DNA from: Clusia tigrina
Taxonomy: Eukaryota > Arthropoda > Insecta > Diptera > Clusiidae
Assembly (NCBI GenBank): GCA_920105625.2
Contig: OV050031.1
Location: forward strand, 4,939,501 to 5,003,500
Reading direction: 5' to 3'
DNA: 64,000 nt
Below, piece by piece: positions 47,998 to 59,800 of this stretch. The notes under the pieces were generated by a model, which had not been told where the DNA came from, did not search any database, and saw only the letters and a list, made by a program, of their open reading frames with translations. A program made the translations under genes and the position numbers. Every line of letters begins with the position of its first letter. Within the stretch, counting starts at the first letter, position 1.

Positions 47998-48037
47998 AAA
48001 TAATAATAATAATAATACTAAGAATAATAATAATAAT

Positions 48038-48074
<37 letters not shown>

Positions 48075-48075
48075 G
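47998..48075 (+). repeat. TAA microsatellite
   Basis: Long run of aat/taa triplets with a few interruptions, about 40 bp after the SINE. Confidence 0.9.
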
Positions 48076-48214
48076 AACATAAATAGTCATACAATCATTA
48101 TACACGAGATACAACTTCTCACCATATAAACATTTCGACCTATTGTCCATGTGGCTCAGCAGAATGAACTTACACAGTGAGTAGTTGTTTTATCCGGAGG
48201 ATAATATTTCCATT

Positions 48215-48300
48215 TCAAAACCGGTTTCCATTCCAAGACTATTCTGTATTGATATCCAATCAGACTGTTTTCCATTCCAAGACTATTCTGTATTGATAGT
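48215..48300 (+). repeat. direct duplication of ttccattccaagactattc
   Basis: A segment of about 33 bp ending tctgtattgata occurs twice, about 43 bp apart. Confidence 0.75.
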
Positions 48301-48914
48301 AATCAGCCACAGAAATCGTTCTTATAGCTACAAACGCTCAGGAGCAGGATATATGATGGTGCGATGGGTTTAAGATGTTCTCAAAATTTTGTTTTTTTCA
48401 GTCCTTATAATTTTTTAACAATAGAAAAAGTTTCCACTTTTGTCAAAGAACTTTTTAGCCTACACAATTACCTCCCAAAATAGTCCTGAAAATCAGTGTG
48501 TTCAGATCCGACTGTCCACAATTTGAACTATTAATAAGTTACTCAAGTCCTTACCTCTTAAATGCATGTTTTGATTTGAAGTAACACAAATTGCAATGTG
48601 TTCTATCAGATCAATAAGCTGCTGAATGGACTCAACTAACTTCAGAAGAAGCAATAAAGTTTGATGTTATTTCTGACACGATTAGGGGAGTATTGTTGAA
48701 ATGAGAGATATGTAGCCTTGAAAGCCTTGAAGGTATTTTGTTAGCATTCCTTAATTTCAGAATAGTGCAAGGAAGCAGATATCTGTATACCAATCTGCTG
48801 ATACCGAGGAGGAAAAAGTAGGTATAATTTTTGGTATAGTGGAGAACTTACAGTGTCGGAGCTCATCTTTGTCTTTATCTTACTGTGTTCTTTGTAAATG
48901 AACCCTATAAAATC
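48301..48914. other. gene-free stretch
   Basis: No gene recognised. Confidence 0.5.
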
Positions 48915-49227
48915 AAAGAATGCTGAAGGCATGACTATGACTCAAGGTATGACTATGACTCAAGGTATCACTATGACTCAAGTTTAGACTATGGCTCAAG
49001 GTATGACTATGGCTCAAGGTATTACTATGACTCAAGGTATGACTATGACTCAAGGTATGACTATGACTCAAGGTATGACTATAACTCAAGGTATGACCAT
49101 GACTCAAGGTATGACTATGACTATGAAAAGGTATTCAGTAATGTTATCCTCGCCTTTGGTTCTAAGTTTTTTACTGACTATAAACTCAACTCAGAGCTAT
49201 GCTAAGGTTCTGTTGGCATTTTTCTGA
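48915..49227 (+). repeat. left arm of an inverted pair: 18-bp minisatellite plus unique segment
   Basis: Starts aaagaatgctgaagg, then about twelve units of actatgactcaaggtatg, including a variant gtttagactatggctc, then about 95 bp of unique sequence ending in ctgttggcatttttctga. The whole arm occurs in reverse orientation at 51917-52265. The open frame repeats GMTMTQ. Confidence 0.9.
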
Positions 49228-51916
49228 ACATCAGTTTAGAAAATTTTCAATAAGCTTGGTTAAAAATTAAAAGGGACCCTTTTGTGTTTCGCCTGCTAGT
49301 AATTCTTGGGTCCTTAGTAGATCTCTGCAAATTTTTCACCACAAGATCTCAGCATCATTTGAAGATTTTAGGCGACATGCTACATATTCGCTTTTTACAG
49401 AAAGTTATCAGTTGGGCATCTCTGGAACCACTTTGAACTAAAACTGGCGCAAGGGCTTAATAGGTGGTTTGGCTTCCTACAAAATTTTTTAAAGAATGAC
49501 ATAAATATCCAATGACAATGCTTTACTTCAGTTTCCGAACTAGTTGGAGATTCAATTACGACAGACCTTGTGTCAATAATTTGTGCTAAGCTATGCTTCT
49601 TATATAGTTAAAACGAGGGATGGCAGGTGTGTTCATGTATATTTACTGCCGATTAACGCCATTCACAAATTAAGCGAGTCAGTGAACACGTCCATCTGTG
49701 AACACTTTTCAACCAAATATTTAGATAAATTTCAATGAAATATTACCAGAACGATAGAAGAGAGCTTAAATGGTATATGAAAGAAATCGAACAAAGAACA
49801 TATCTACCTCCCATACAAGCAGTTGTCGACACCTCGTTTGAAATCGCATCGTTCATGTTAATGTTATATTGATACTATTTTTTCTAAAGTCTCTATTAGG
49901 TTATATGCCATAGTTTAAGTACCCCGCTTTATATCTCACGATATAGTTTGGTATACTATATTAGGGTGTAGGGCATCTTAAAGTCGGGATCATCGCATTT
50001 CCTTGTTCTATACTGTTCTTTGTTAAATTAAAAATAAACACTGATATAGCGAATTTATCATTGATAGAGATTCTACACTCTTCTCATAACCACACATAGC
50101 AAACACACTTTTCGAATTCTTTCTATATGCACCATGGTGTTGTGGCGCCTATTCCTAATCTGGCTTTATCTACATAAACTTCTTTTTACCGCTTTTATGA
50201 CATGACTGATAGGTGTTGTTAAATTGGCAAACTTTTCCGATTCATCTCTTTCCAAATTGAAATCCTTCGAACTTGTATTCCCTTGCAAAGAAATGCACAG
50301 GACTTTAGCAGTCTTCCCATTTTTCATATATGTTTAAGCAGTTCTGAGTTCATTGCGTCAATATCAAATTGAAATTGTTTACTTTAATCTTCACAGAACA
50401 CTTCCATTTATCTAACTATGTGTGACTACACGCCTCCACCATTGGTATTCCATATACTCGTATAATCAAATTCGCTTTTAATGATTTACTGCAGCAGTAA
50501 TTCTTGAGGACTGATGTGTTTATTACACAAATTGCCAACTGCTCATATGTACACAGTCGCACACACCCACTTCCACACATGTGCACAACTTCGGCAAATC
50601 CCACTCGATTGAAATGCAATCTGCACACACACTCTCCCGGAAGTGGCAATCGATGCTGACGCTTACACTCAAGTGTGCACATGATGCAAATATGCAGTGA
50701 GGGAGGTAATTCACAAGGATAATGCAGCACCACTTGATACATAATTAAATGTTATTTATGCATCTAAGAATTTGCCCACACACACGAATCCTCGAGCATG
50801 GCATGCAAATGTGAAAGGACTTAAAGCTTTGAATAATTACATAAAATGGAATGGATTTACAAACTGACGCATAAGTGAGCGTGGTTGGAATTAAATTCAC
50901 TGATCTGGGAGACTTTTCTCTAAATCTCTGATATTAAATTCTGCTCTTCCAATGCCACGTCAGAACTATTAAAATCTCTTATTTAAATCCGAGATGTGCA
51001 TATCTCAATTGAATTCGATTTTGATGGCCATTTGCCCAGGGTCTCTGCCATTTAATTGCCCGTAACTGAGGCATAAACACCAACGGAATGGAAATAAACA
51101 CTCTCACATCAACCCGCCAAATCGCCGACCCTATCAGCCGAACCAGCCACTTAAGCGCGTAAACATTTCAACTGGGGTCGCCTCGGCGTCTTTTTAATTC
51201 GAATTGTGGTATTTTATATTTTTTATGGTTCAGTGAAAAGTGCGCTACAGAGTGCTTTTCTGCTCAATGACTGGTCTGAGGCCACGACCCCAATTTGTTT
51301 AATCCCATATTAAATGTATTTATCGGCACGTTGGTGGGGAGGCCATTTATTGCGTTTTGTGGCCCCTCAAATCTTCGAGTGTTTCCATTAGAAAATAAAT
51401 ATCTATTTTTAACAAAAAATACTATAAAAATGTGATCTCCGATATGGTTGAATTTTTAATATCTATTTTAGAACTTGATATAATCTTCGGCGAGTAAAAA
51501 TAAGTTAATGTTTATTCAGTAATGGAAATGCCGAAACTCTTCCAGTGCTAGTAATGCTACACGTGCCTAGGATTAAGTGTAGTCAGAGAGCTTTCAATCT
51601 TAGCCCTGAAGCTAATTTAGGTCAAATTCCACTTGTAGTTTACATGTAATATAAAGCAGAAAGAGTTCCAATATACTCGTATATATATGAGGAACTATGC
51701 ATTATTATAGACAATCTTCCATTTTAGTAGACTTTATACAATCTGGAATGTCAGCTTTGGATCCGGTGGGTAATTTCCTGAAGAAATTTATCGTATGCCG
51801 AATATTGTGTACATTGTTGGTTCTAAGAGACGACAGTTAGATGAAACTCTATGTAGATTCCAGGATGTAGGGTACCTGAGGTCTACACAAAGTTTCATCT
51901 CATCGAAAAGTTGTGG
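49228..51916. other. 2.7-kb spacer between inverted arms
   Basis: No transposase or other gene recognised. The sequence from 50.4 to 51.4 kb looks like ordinary intergenic fly DNA. Confidence 0.5.
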
Positions 51917-52265
51917 TCAGAAAAATGCCAACAGAATCTTAGCAAAGCTCTGAGTACAGTTTCTAGTCAGTAGAAACTTCGAGCCAAAAGATGAGGATAA
52001 CATTATTGAATACATTGTCATAGTTACAGTCACACCTTGAGTCATAGTCATACCTTGAGTCATAGTCGTACCTAGAGTAATAGTCATACCTTGAGTAATA
52101 GTCATACCTTGAGTCATAGTCATACCTTGAGTCATAGTCATACCTTGAGTCATGGTCATACCTTGAGTCATAGTCATACCTTGAGTCATAGTTATACCTT
52201 GAGTCATAGTCATACCTTGAGCCATAGTCTAAACTTGAGTCATACTTATACCTTGAGCATTCTTT
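51917..52265 (-). repeat. right arm of the inverted pair
   Basis: On the minus strand it starts aaagaatgctcaagg, followed by 18-bp units, the same gtttagactatggctc variant, and the same unique segment (ctttgctaagattctgttgg). The arms differ by substitutions and unit number. Both encode the same repeated peptide and a similar LLAFF end. Confidence 0.9.
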
Positions 52266-52589
52266 AGTTTGTTTTATTATTGATCAGTAGGATCGCCCAC
52301 ATCGAAGTTTAAGATATGAAAAAACTTCGCTGAGATTGCTCGGTGAGAAAGGTTTTAAGACCTACTATTCTTAGACCAAACTTTAGTAAGCAAAGCAAAT
52401 ATATTTCTGCGACATATGTAAGGTTATCCTGATGGAGTCAATTTATGAAACACTCGTATTCACATTTTTCACTGGATTTTGGTCTATCCAGATTCATTTT
52501 TTGAATTTTGCTTTACCACATCCACATTCAAATCCTTCCAGACGACATCGACAACATCATGGATCCTATTTGAATAAGTTATTTTATTA
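52266..52589. other. gene-free stretch
   Basis: Nothing recognised; may include 3' UTR of the Jockey remnant to its right. Confidence 0.4.
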
Positions 52590-53180
52590 TAGTTTTATTT
52601 TCTATACTATGCTACCAAACCTCGTATTACTTTGCGCTTCAGTCTTGTGCATGATGTGATGAGAGTCATAAGGCTGGATACCAGCTCATTTGGATGCGAT
52701 TGGAGGCGATTCTTATACCTTGCACATTGTTGGTTAACTTTGTCTTTTATAAGTTGTACTCTGAATTCTCTGTGAAGTTGGGTATTGGTAACGAACCATG
52801 GTGTGACAATAGAAAGAAGAGTTTTCGATTGGAAACGTTGTAGTATTTCAATGTTGGAACTTTAAGCAGTGCCCCACAATTGAATCCCGAAAGTCCAAAT
52901 CGGTTTCAGCATACTTGCATATATCAGCATTTGGTTTTTAGTGGATAGGATTGACTTGCGCTGGAGCAACCAGTGTAAAGAAAGAAATTTTAAGCCGAGA
53001 GTTCTCCTTTTTGCAAGTATGTGAGGCTTCCGTGATAGCCAATTATATACTTTGATACTTAGCCTCAGTTGCTTGGGGAATTGTCCAATTGTTCATCTTA
53101 AGTGCGGGGCATCAGGCACGTCTTAGCGTAGAGGTAATGTGTACAGACTTACTTTCATTCGGTTTAGTACGCCAGTCCTT

Positions 53181-53397
53181 CATCGAGGCTTTCTTGCAAC
53201 GTCATGGAAGCTCTCTTGCAACGTCATCGAGGCTTTCTTGCAACATCACCGAGGCTTTATTGCAACGTCATTGAGGCTTTCTTGCAACTACATCGAGACT
53301 TTCTTGCAACATCATCGAAGCTTTCTTGCAAGGACATCGAGGCTTTCTTGTAATATCATCGAGGCTTTCTTGCAACGACATCGAGGCTTTGTTGCAA
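53181..53397 (+). repeat. 22-bp minisatellite within the Jockey RT, about ten units
   Basis: Units read catcgaggctttcttgcaac with variants. On the minus strand the unit starts gttgcaagaaagcc, the codons for VARKP where Jockey RTs have VARW, so the array grew from a piece of the RT gene. Confidence 0.92.
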
Positions 53398-53681
53398 TTT
53401 TCTAGCACCAGTAGTGGCATTTTTGTGTGAGGACACAATAATTGTATGATCTGTGACAGTGATTACAACGACGTTGCTTGGTGCAGGCAGGTCTGACGTG
53501 AATAAGAGGGACAAAATTGGTCCAAGGACACTTCTTTTTCGCTTCAACAATGGGCATTAGCTTCTTGATTATAAGTATTTCAAACACTTTTGAAATCATT
53601 GGCACTAAGCTGATGGGACGATAACACACCACTTTTGCCAGCCTTTAGGTTCATTTTTATTTCTTCCATTTTCCATTGTCC

Positions 53682-53922
53682 TGCTGCACCTGATCACAGA
53701 CTGCAGACCATTATCACACAATAGACTCAGGTGTTTTGGAGAATATATCTTAGATATGAGCAAGATTCCTAATCTTGATTGCTCCAAAATATATGAATTC
53801 CTGTCGAAAATTGACCTGACAGAAGATTTATAGATGAGACTATCCTCATCTTTCAAATAAATAGGGGCATCACAATAGATCTTTCAGGTCGCAGTGAATA
53901 ACACCCTTCAATATATCTACCA
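53682..53922 (+). mobile_element. LOA/R1-like LINE 3' end inserted in the Jockey remnant
   Basis: Plus strand reads HLITDCRPLSHNRL, FGEYILDMSKIP, KIYEFLSKIDLTEDL, stop at 53831-53833, then a UTR with cacaatagatctttcaggtc. It is a close relative of the fragment at 5.0-5.6 kb, and its UTR motif matches the intact LINE at 60.49 kb. The Jockey frames resume on either side (SYFPVHW on the right, WKMEEI on the left), which shows it inserted into the older element. Short repeats near accaatg/ccattg may be its target duplication. Confidence 0.75.
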
Positions 53923-54460
53923 ATGAACTGGAAAATAACTTCTTTCCAGTGCAGCATTGAGTATGTTTCTTAAAATTGTGAAAGAGTGGTAACTCTTTGA
54001 GTACTTTGTTTGTGATTAAGTCATATCCTGGAGCCTTTCTTTCATTCAAGTTTGCTAGAACACTTATTAACTCAGTTCTTGGGATGTTTTTTATAGGCAA
54101 TTCCAATTGATGAAATTCGTTTAAGTTGTTCAGTATTAAGTCAATCTGTCTCTGGAGACATTCAACCTTATTTGGTTTGAAAACAGAACTGGTAGGCGGC
54201 GATTAAATACGCTTTTTCGGTGTCTGATTTCGCCCAGCTCTTAGTAAAGGAGGATGATGATGTATTATGTTATTACAACTCCTTCTGCAAACTTTTCATA
54301 TCAAATATTCCCTTTGGATTGTGGCGTCTTTAAGTTAGTGAGTGTGTTAATAACGCTGGAATCTTTTCCCCCCTTCTTTACTTGAGTTCTCTGATAATCC
54401 TGTTTAATTCGGCTTTGGTATCCGGAAGTCTCGAACGGAAAATTAGGATATTTTATTTTA

Positions 54461-54774
54461 TTTCTTAATACAGTTCATCTTTTATTAACTTCTATTTCTG
54501 TGAAGAGATTGTGAAGGTAAATTTGGTAACAGAAAAATGTGGGTTGAAATTTAGTCCCAAGAAACGAAACCAATTTCGGGTCAAAACATAAATTTATACG
54601 CAAAATGAAGACAACTTTATCGATGCATACGTGGGTGGAAACCGCCTACAAACATATTGTAGTATTTTTATAGAATTCGTTTTTAAAATTCACACACAAA
54701 TTCCATTCAATACAATATGAGTTTCTTTAGTTGAGAAACCTCGCCCACTCTTTCTCAAAGGTTAATACAAAAAG
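54461..54774. other. short gene-free stretch left of the intact LINE
   Basis: AT-rich; nothing recognised. It ends in the target duplication. Confidence 0.5.
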
Positions 54775-54787
54775 TAACAGAGTAGAC

Positions 54788-55352
54788 CTACGCTGGGTAG
54801 TCACCTTGTTGCGGTGTAGGGGCTTACTGTGTGCTGGAACATGGCACATGAAAGACGGTGACATGGTCCAGTTACGCAAACTAAGAACTACCTTCAACGC
54901 ACAGGTTGAAAGTAGTTTTCTACGATTCCTGCTCAGTCGTTAAGGCTAGTTAGTAGTCGTACTGGCCAATATCGAACGTCTCACTGAGACCGCCGGATCG
55001 CCTAGACACTAACAATTGGTCAGCCCTTCGGGGAAGTGCGGCAATTACTTTACAGACCAATGGCCCACTTTCAGTACGGTCATGTCTCTGCTGGACTTGG
55101 GTCGCCGATTGCCGGGCGGGGGAGAGAGAAAACTCCCTGGGGCAGGGTTCACCAGACATATTGGCCCATAAAAAAAAAAAAACACCCTAAATTCACGGTG
55201 GAACAGCTATGCCAGTGAGCTTGCTTGACGGGGTAGAGTCAAGCTTAATAGCGAACTCCGTACGAGGTCCGGCGAACCTACGGTTTTAATTAGCCTTACC
55301 ACGGGGGCGCCCGTGGGTGACCAAAACGCAAAAGAAAACTAAAAAAAAATAT
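54788..55352 (+). promoter_or_regulatory. 5' UTR and internal promoter region of the LINE
   Basis: Starts ctacgctgggtagtcacc. No open frame longer than about 60 codons. LINEs of this kind carry an internal promoter at the 5' end, but I see no TATA box and can point to no specific site. A run of about 13 A lies near 55168. Confidence 0.55.
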
Positions 55353-56825
55353 ATGGAAAACTTAAGCCTATATGAAAAAGAAAAAATGGACTGCACACCT
55401 TCAAATGTGCATATTGTGGCTACAATGAGCCAACAGCCATCATTGGCCGAGGGGGCATCTGGTCCCATCGACAATGAAAGCATGGAGCACGACCTGTTGG
55501 GGGGGGCACCCGGTCCCTTAACCGACAGGCCGGAGGAGATGGACATCCCACTTAGCCAGGAATCGGCTGGGGTGTCTATCTCCTCGGAACAGGAGAGAAA
55601 TCTTCTTGAACCTGCTCCAGAGAAGATTCCAAAACTTAGGGTGAAGCTGTCCGGAGCTGGACGTAAACGTTTTAAGGCTTTGCTTGCCAGGGGCATATCG
55701 CTGGAAACAGCTCGGTCCTTGGCGGCAAATCCAGCGAACGTGTCTGCGCGATGGACCCCTAAAAGATCCCGTTCAGATGGCTCCACGCCGACATCGAACT
55801 CCAGGCCGACAAAGCGGTTTGCACAAGAGGGCAACAAAAACATTGATAAAATGTCAATAGTGCCCCCAGCGGACCCGCCGGTGTGTGGTGAGATGAAGGA
55901 GGCGGAGACCTTACTTGGGGGCGAACCTGGTCCCAGTAAGAGGGTGGCGAGTGTCTCTGAAAGACATGGCGTGCAGGGAGCCTCCTTGGGGGTCCCCTGC
56001 TCAAAGCCTACTCTAGCGGAGACAGTCTGCTCCAAAAAGATAGGGGTTATACCTAGCAATTTCCCGGAGGGCATATGGTCCACTGAAGAAATTGGGAAGG
56101 TACAACGGTGCATTCTCGACAAGATGTTCGAGACTCGTGGGGGCCCAGTGAAGCCACACTTTGCAGGCTGTAGTTTCAAGCCTGGATGGTTGACGATCAA
56201 CTGTCTGGACGACGAAACCGTAGCCTGGGCTGAAGAATGGATACCAGCCATGAAGCCATGGGAGGGGGCTGAGTTGAAGGTGGTGGACGAGGCAAAAGTG
56301 CCAAAGGCCAAGATCTTCGTTGGCTACTTTCCCGGCTCGGTGTCTTGGCAAAATGACCGAATTCTGGGGCAAGTGGAGTCGCAGAATTCGGGCATTAGTG
56401 TCAGCGAGTGGCGGGTGCTCCATCGCCTACAAAAAGGTGACCAGGTCGAGCTGGCAATTGCTCTGGACCCCATCTCGTCTGAAAGGGTTGACACACTGGG
56501 TAACAAGGTCTACTATGGCTTTGGCAGTGCCCAGCTCCGACCTAGACTGAAGGGGAACAGGGCAAAATCTGCTGTTGGTGTTGAAGAGCAACCAACAACA
56601 TCTGTTGCAGCGCGGGCAAAGCAGAGTAGCCAGAAGCCGAAAACGGGGCCCATTTTCACAAAGCCAGTACCGAGAGCGGAGAGAGGCAACACACGTGCCC
56701 AACGTCCAGGACCATCTGCTCTCTCTGGTAGGCTCAGGAAATGGGAGAGAAAAGACCCGGAGGCTGCGGAAACTTTGCGGAGCACAAAGGGTGGTAAGAT
56801 CCGCAAGGATCGGTCTGGGAAATAA
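55353..56825 (+). CDS. LINE ORF1 protein, DUF4780-like
   Basis: 490 residues from the first ATG (55353-55355); the frame is open upstream to 55290 without another ATG. ORF1 proteins of such LINEs bind the element RNA and form the ribonucleoprotein. The N-terminal half is low-complexity and acidic. Residues of about 230-400, with GIWSTEEIGKVQR, AWAEEWIPAMKPWEG, WQNDRILGQVESQN, WRVLHRLQKGDQ and KVYYGFGSAQLRPRL, follow the pattern of the DUF4780 domain as I recall it from fly LINEs. The C-terminus is strongly basic. I see no CCHC knuckles. Its stop codon TAA (56823-56825) overlaps the ORF2 start. Confidence 0.85.
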   Translation: MENLSLYEKEKMDCTPSNVHIVATMSQQPSLAEGASGPIDNESMEHDLLGGAPGPLTDRPEEMDIPLSQESAGVSISSEQERNLLEPAPEKIPKLRVKLSGAGRKRFKALLARGISLETARSLAANPANVSARWTPKRSRSDGSTPTSNSRPTKRFAQEGNKNIDKMSIVPPADPPVCGEMKEAETLLGGEPGPSKRVASVSERHGVQGASLGVPCSKPTLAETVCSKKIGVIPSNFPEGIWSTEEIGKVQRCILDKMFETRGGPVKPHFAGCSFKPGWLTINCLDDETVAWAEEWIPAMKPWEGAELKVVDEAKVPKAKIFVGYFPGSVSWQNDRILGQVESQNSGISVSEWRVLHRLQKGDQVELAIALDPISSERVDTLGNKVYYGFGSAQLRPRLKGNRAKSAVGVEEQPTTSVAARAKQSSQKPKTGPIFTKPVPRAERGNTRAQRPGPSALSGRLRKWERKDPEAAETLRSTKGGKIRKDRSGK

Positions 56826-56827
56826 TG
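56823..56827 (+). other. TAATG stop-start overlap of ORF1 and ORF2
   Basis: The ORF1 stop TAA and the ORF2 ATG share one base. Termination-reinitiation at UAAUG has been described for the R1-clade element SART1, so translational coupling is likely here. Confidence 0.75.
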
Positions 56828-59800
56828 TCCCAGGCCCCATCACGAACGCAAAACTCTTGGAAGCAGCTTCACTGTCTCCAAATAAATCTCCACAGGGCTA
56901 TAGCAGCCTCTTACAGGCTCAGTGCCTTGGTGGAACACCAGAGTCTGGACTTCGTAGCCATTCAAGAACCATGGGCCACAAATGGGCGCATAAATGGTCT
57001 GCAGACAAAAACATGTAAGTTGATCTATGATAATAATGTTGACCGACCGAGGGCAGCGATCATGATCAACAAAAATATTAAATTCCTCCCAATTTCAGAG
57101 CTTCTACAACGCGATCTGGTGGCAGTACAGGCAGAAGTGCCTAGTGCCAAAGGGAGGAGAACGGTAGTCCTGGCCTCCATGTACTTACCTGGCGACACAG
57201 AGGACGCGGTATCGCGCGAGCTCCAGCAGCTTACGGAGTACTGTCGCACTCGCAGTCTACAGTGGGTGGTGTGCTGCGACGCAAACGCGCACCACACGGT
57301 ATGGGGAAGCACGGACACGAACGGGCGAGGTGAGTCACTTCTTGATTTTATTACAACAAATAATCTGGTGGTGGTAAATAGGGGTGACGAGCCTACCTTT
57401 ATGAATGCGATAAGGGGGGAGGTGTTAGATCTCACTCTAGCTAGCGCATTCATATCAAATAACATTTCTAATTGGAGGGTGCTTAATGAGGTCTCCTTGT
57501 CGGACCATAGGTACATTTGCTTTGATCTGGGGGGGGAGATTGGAGGCACCTTCGAAATGAGAAATGTTAGGAAGACCAACTGGTCGATATATAACTTTTA
57601 CTTAGAGCAAAATATTGCGGGCCTTAGTGAAAAAATAAGTAACTCTCAGGAACTAGATCTTGAAGTTAACAAATTAAATAATATAATAATCGAGGCTTTT
57701 GAAAGTAGCTGCAATTTAGTTGTGAAGAAACGTTCTAGGAACGTACCCTGGTGGAGCGGGGAGCTAAATGTTTTGCGCAAAAAAGCCCGTCAACTCTTTA
57801 ATAGGGCCAAGTCTAATGGTGACTGGGCATCTTATAGAAGTGCCTTAACGGCCTATAATAATGAGTTGAGAAGATCTAAGAGAGACTCATGGAAAAAGTA
57901 CTGTGAGGAGATTGAAACCCTCCCAGCAGCTACCCGACTCCAGAAGTCACTCAATAAAGATCACTCAAACGGGCTTTCTACACTCAAGAAGCCTGACGGA
58001 AATTTTACGGAGAGCCTGGAAGAGACGGGACAGCTTTTGTTGGACACTCACTTTCCAGGCTGTGCCACTAGCGGAGAGGATAGTGAAATCATCGAGAATA
58101 CTCGTTTCTTGATGCCTACACGGAGGGAACTCTCACTGGCTCGCAGAATCTTCACCGTCAATAAAACCAAATGGGCTATCTCCACTTTTAGACCATTCAA
58201 ATCGCCAGGTGTCGATAATATACAACCGTGCCTACTTCGGCAAGGTGTTGATGTATTAGCACCTGTGCTAACAAACATTTTCAGGATAAGCCTGGAGCTA
58301 GGCATAGTGCCTAAACCTTGGACGAAGGCTAGGGTGGCTTTCATACCGAAAGCAGGCAAAAAGGCGGACCACACGCCAAAAGCCTATCGGCCCATTAGCC
58401 TGACGTCATTCCTGCTAAAAGTTATGGAAAAAATTCTGGACCAATATATCAGGGAAACTTATCTTAAAGATTCTCCTCTTCATATTGAACAATACGCTTA
58501 CCAATCAGGCAAATCGACTGAGACAGCCATACATAGCTTAACAAGCAAAATTGAAAAGGCGTTTGAGGGTAAAGAAATAGCTCTCTGTACATCGGTTGAC
58601 ATTACGGGGGCTTTTGACAATGCTACTTTCAGATCAATTGAGGAGGGGATGAACAGGAAAGGTATACAAAGACTGATCATAACATGGGTTCTCAACATGC
58701 TGAAAAACAGAACGACAATCTTTGAAACAGGGACAGCAAAGCAAATTGTCAGGTCAACCAAAGGATGTCCCCAGGGGGGCGTCCTATCGCCACTCCTATG
58801 GTTATTGGTTATCGACGAGCTCTTACAAACTCTCAATGACCTCGGATACGAAATTCAGGGCTTTGCGGATGATTTGGTAATTATGGTCAGAGGCAAGTTT
58901 GACTCTACCATAACAGATCGCATGCAACTAGCTCTTGATATCACTCAAAACTGGTGTCAGGAGAAAGGACTATCGATAAATCCGAATAAAACAAACGTGG
59001 TACCCTTCACCAAAAGAAGGAAACTGAATCTGGGGACTTTAAGTTTAGGGACCACAAACTTAACAATGTCCAATGAAATGAAATATCTGGGAGTAATCCT
59101 GGACAAAACTCTAACTTGGAAAAACCACTTATCATACATAACTAGTAAAGCCTTAAGAGCAACCTATGCTTGCCAGAGGTTGTACGGTAAAACATGGGGA
59201 CTACGGCCAAAAATGATGGCGTGGTCATATAAAACAATAATAGTACCAATGATTACTTATGCGTCGTTGGTATGGTGGCCAAAAGTCAACCAAACAGGAG
59301 CTCAGAGGACTCTTAACAAGATTCACCGTATAGCCTGTTTGAGTGTGACGGGAGCAATGAGAACGTGCCCCACACTAGCTTTGGGAGTGATCACTGGACT
59401 GACTCCTCTACACCTTGTAGTTAAAAGGATGGCGGCCAGCGCGGCCCTAAGGCTACCTAATCTAGCCCATCTTAAAGAAGGCAACCTTTCGGGGCACGCA
59501 AAGATTCTGGACACTGTCTGGAATTCTCCGTGCCTCATGGTCTTCGACAAAATGGACAGAAAATTAGACTTCTCAAAGCAATTCAAAGTGGTCATCAGTG
59601 ACCGTTCAGCTTGGAGAAACAAGGAAATAACAATAAAACAGGACTCTCAGTTGTGGTATACAGATGGGTCCAAAATGGAAGATGGCAGTGCAGGAGCTGG
59701 AATTGTAGGGCCAAATTTCCAAAAAGCAATTGCAATGGGAAAAACAGCTTCCATTTTTCAGGCGGAGGTCCACGCTTTAGAGTTATGTGCTAGAGAATGT

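Larger units (their letters stand above)
52590..54460 (-). pseudogene. Jockey-clade LINE ORF2 remnant (RT and C-terminus)
   Basis: Reading leftward, frames give SVFKPN, IPRTELISVLANLNERKAP and GYDLITNKVLKELP, then ILNAALERSYFPVHW, then YRPISLVPMISKVFE, LGPILSLLFTSDLP, and KLQQSLDVVAR. Then WRTKPNESKSVHIT, LHWLLQRKSILSTKNQMLIY, KPIWTFGIQLWGTA and PWFVTNTQLHREFRV. This is the classic Jockey order from RT domain 0 to the C-terminus. The FADDT box is damaged (VTDHT). A 22-bp minisatellite (53181-53397) and an opposite-strand LINE 3' end (53682-53922) interrupt it. Many stops and shifts. No RNase H, as usual for Jockey itself. Confidence 0.85.

Noticed and set aside
55286..56311. 341-codon minus-strand frame opposite LINE ORF1
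   Set aside because: Shadow of ORF1 caused by codon bias; no domain, and the plus-strand ORF1 and its place before ORF2 explain the region.
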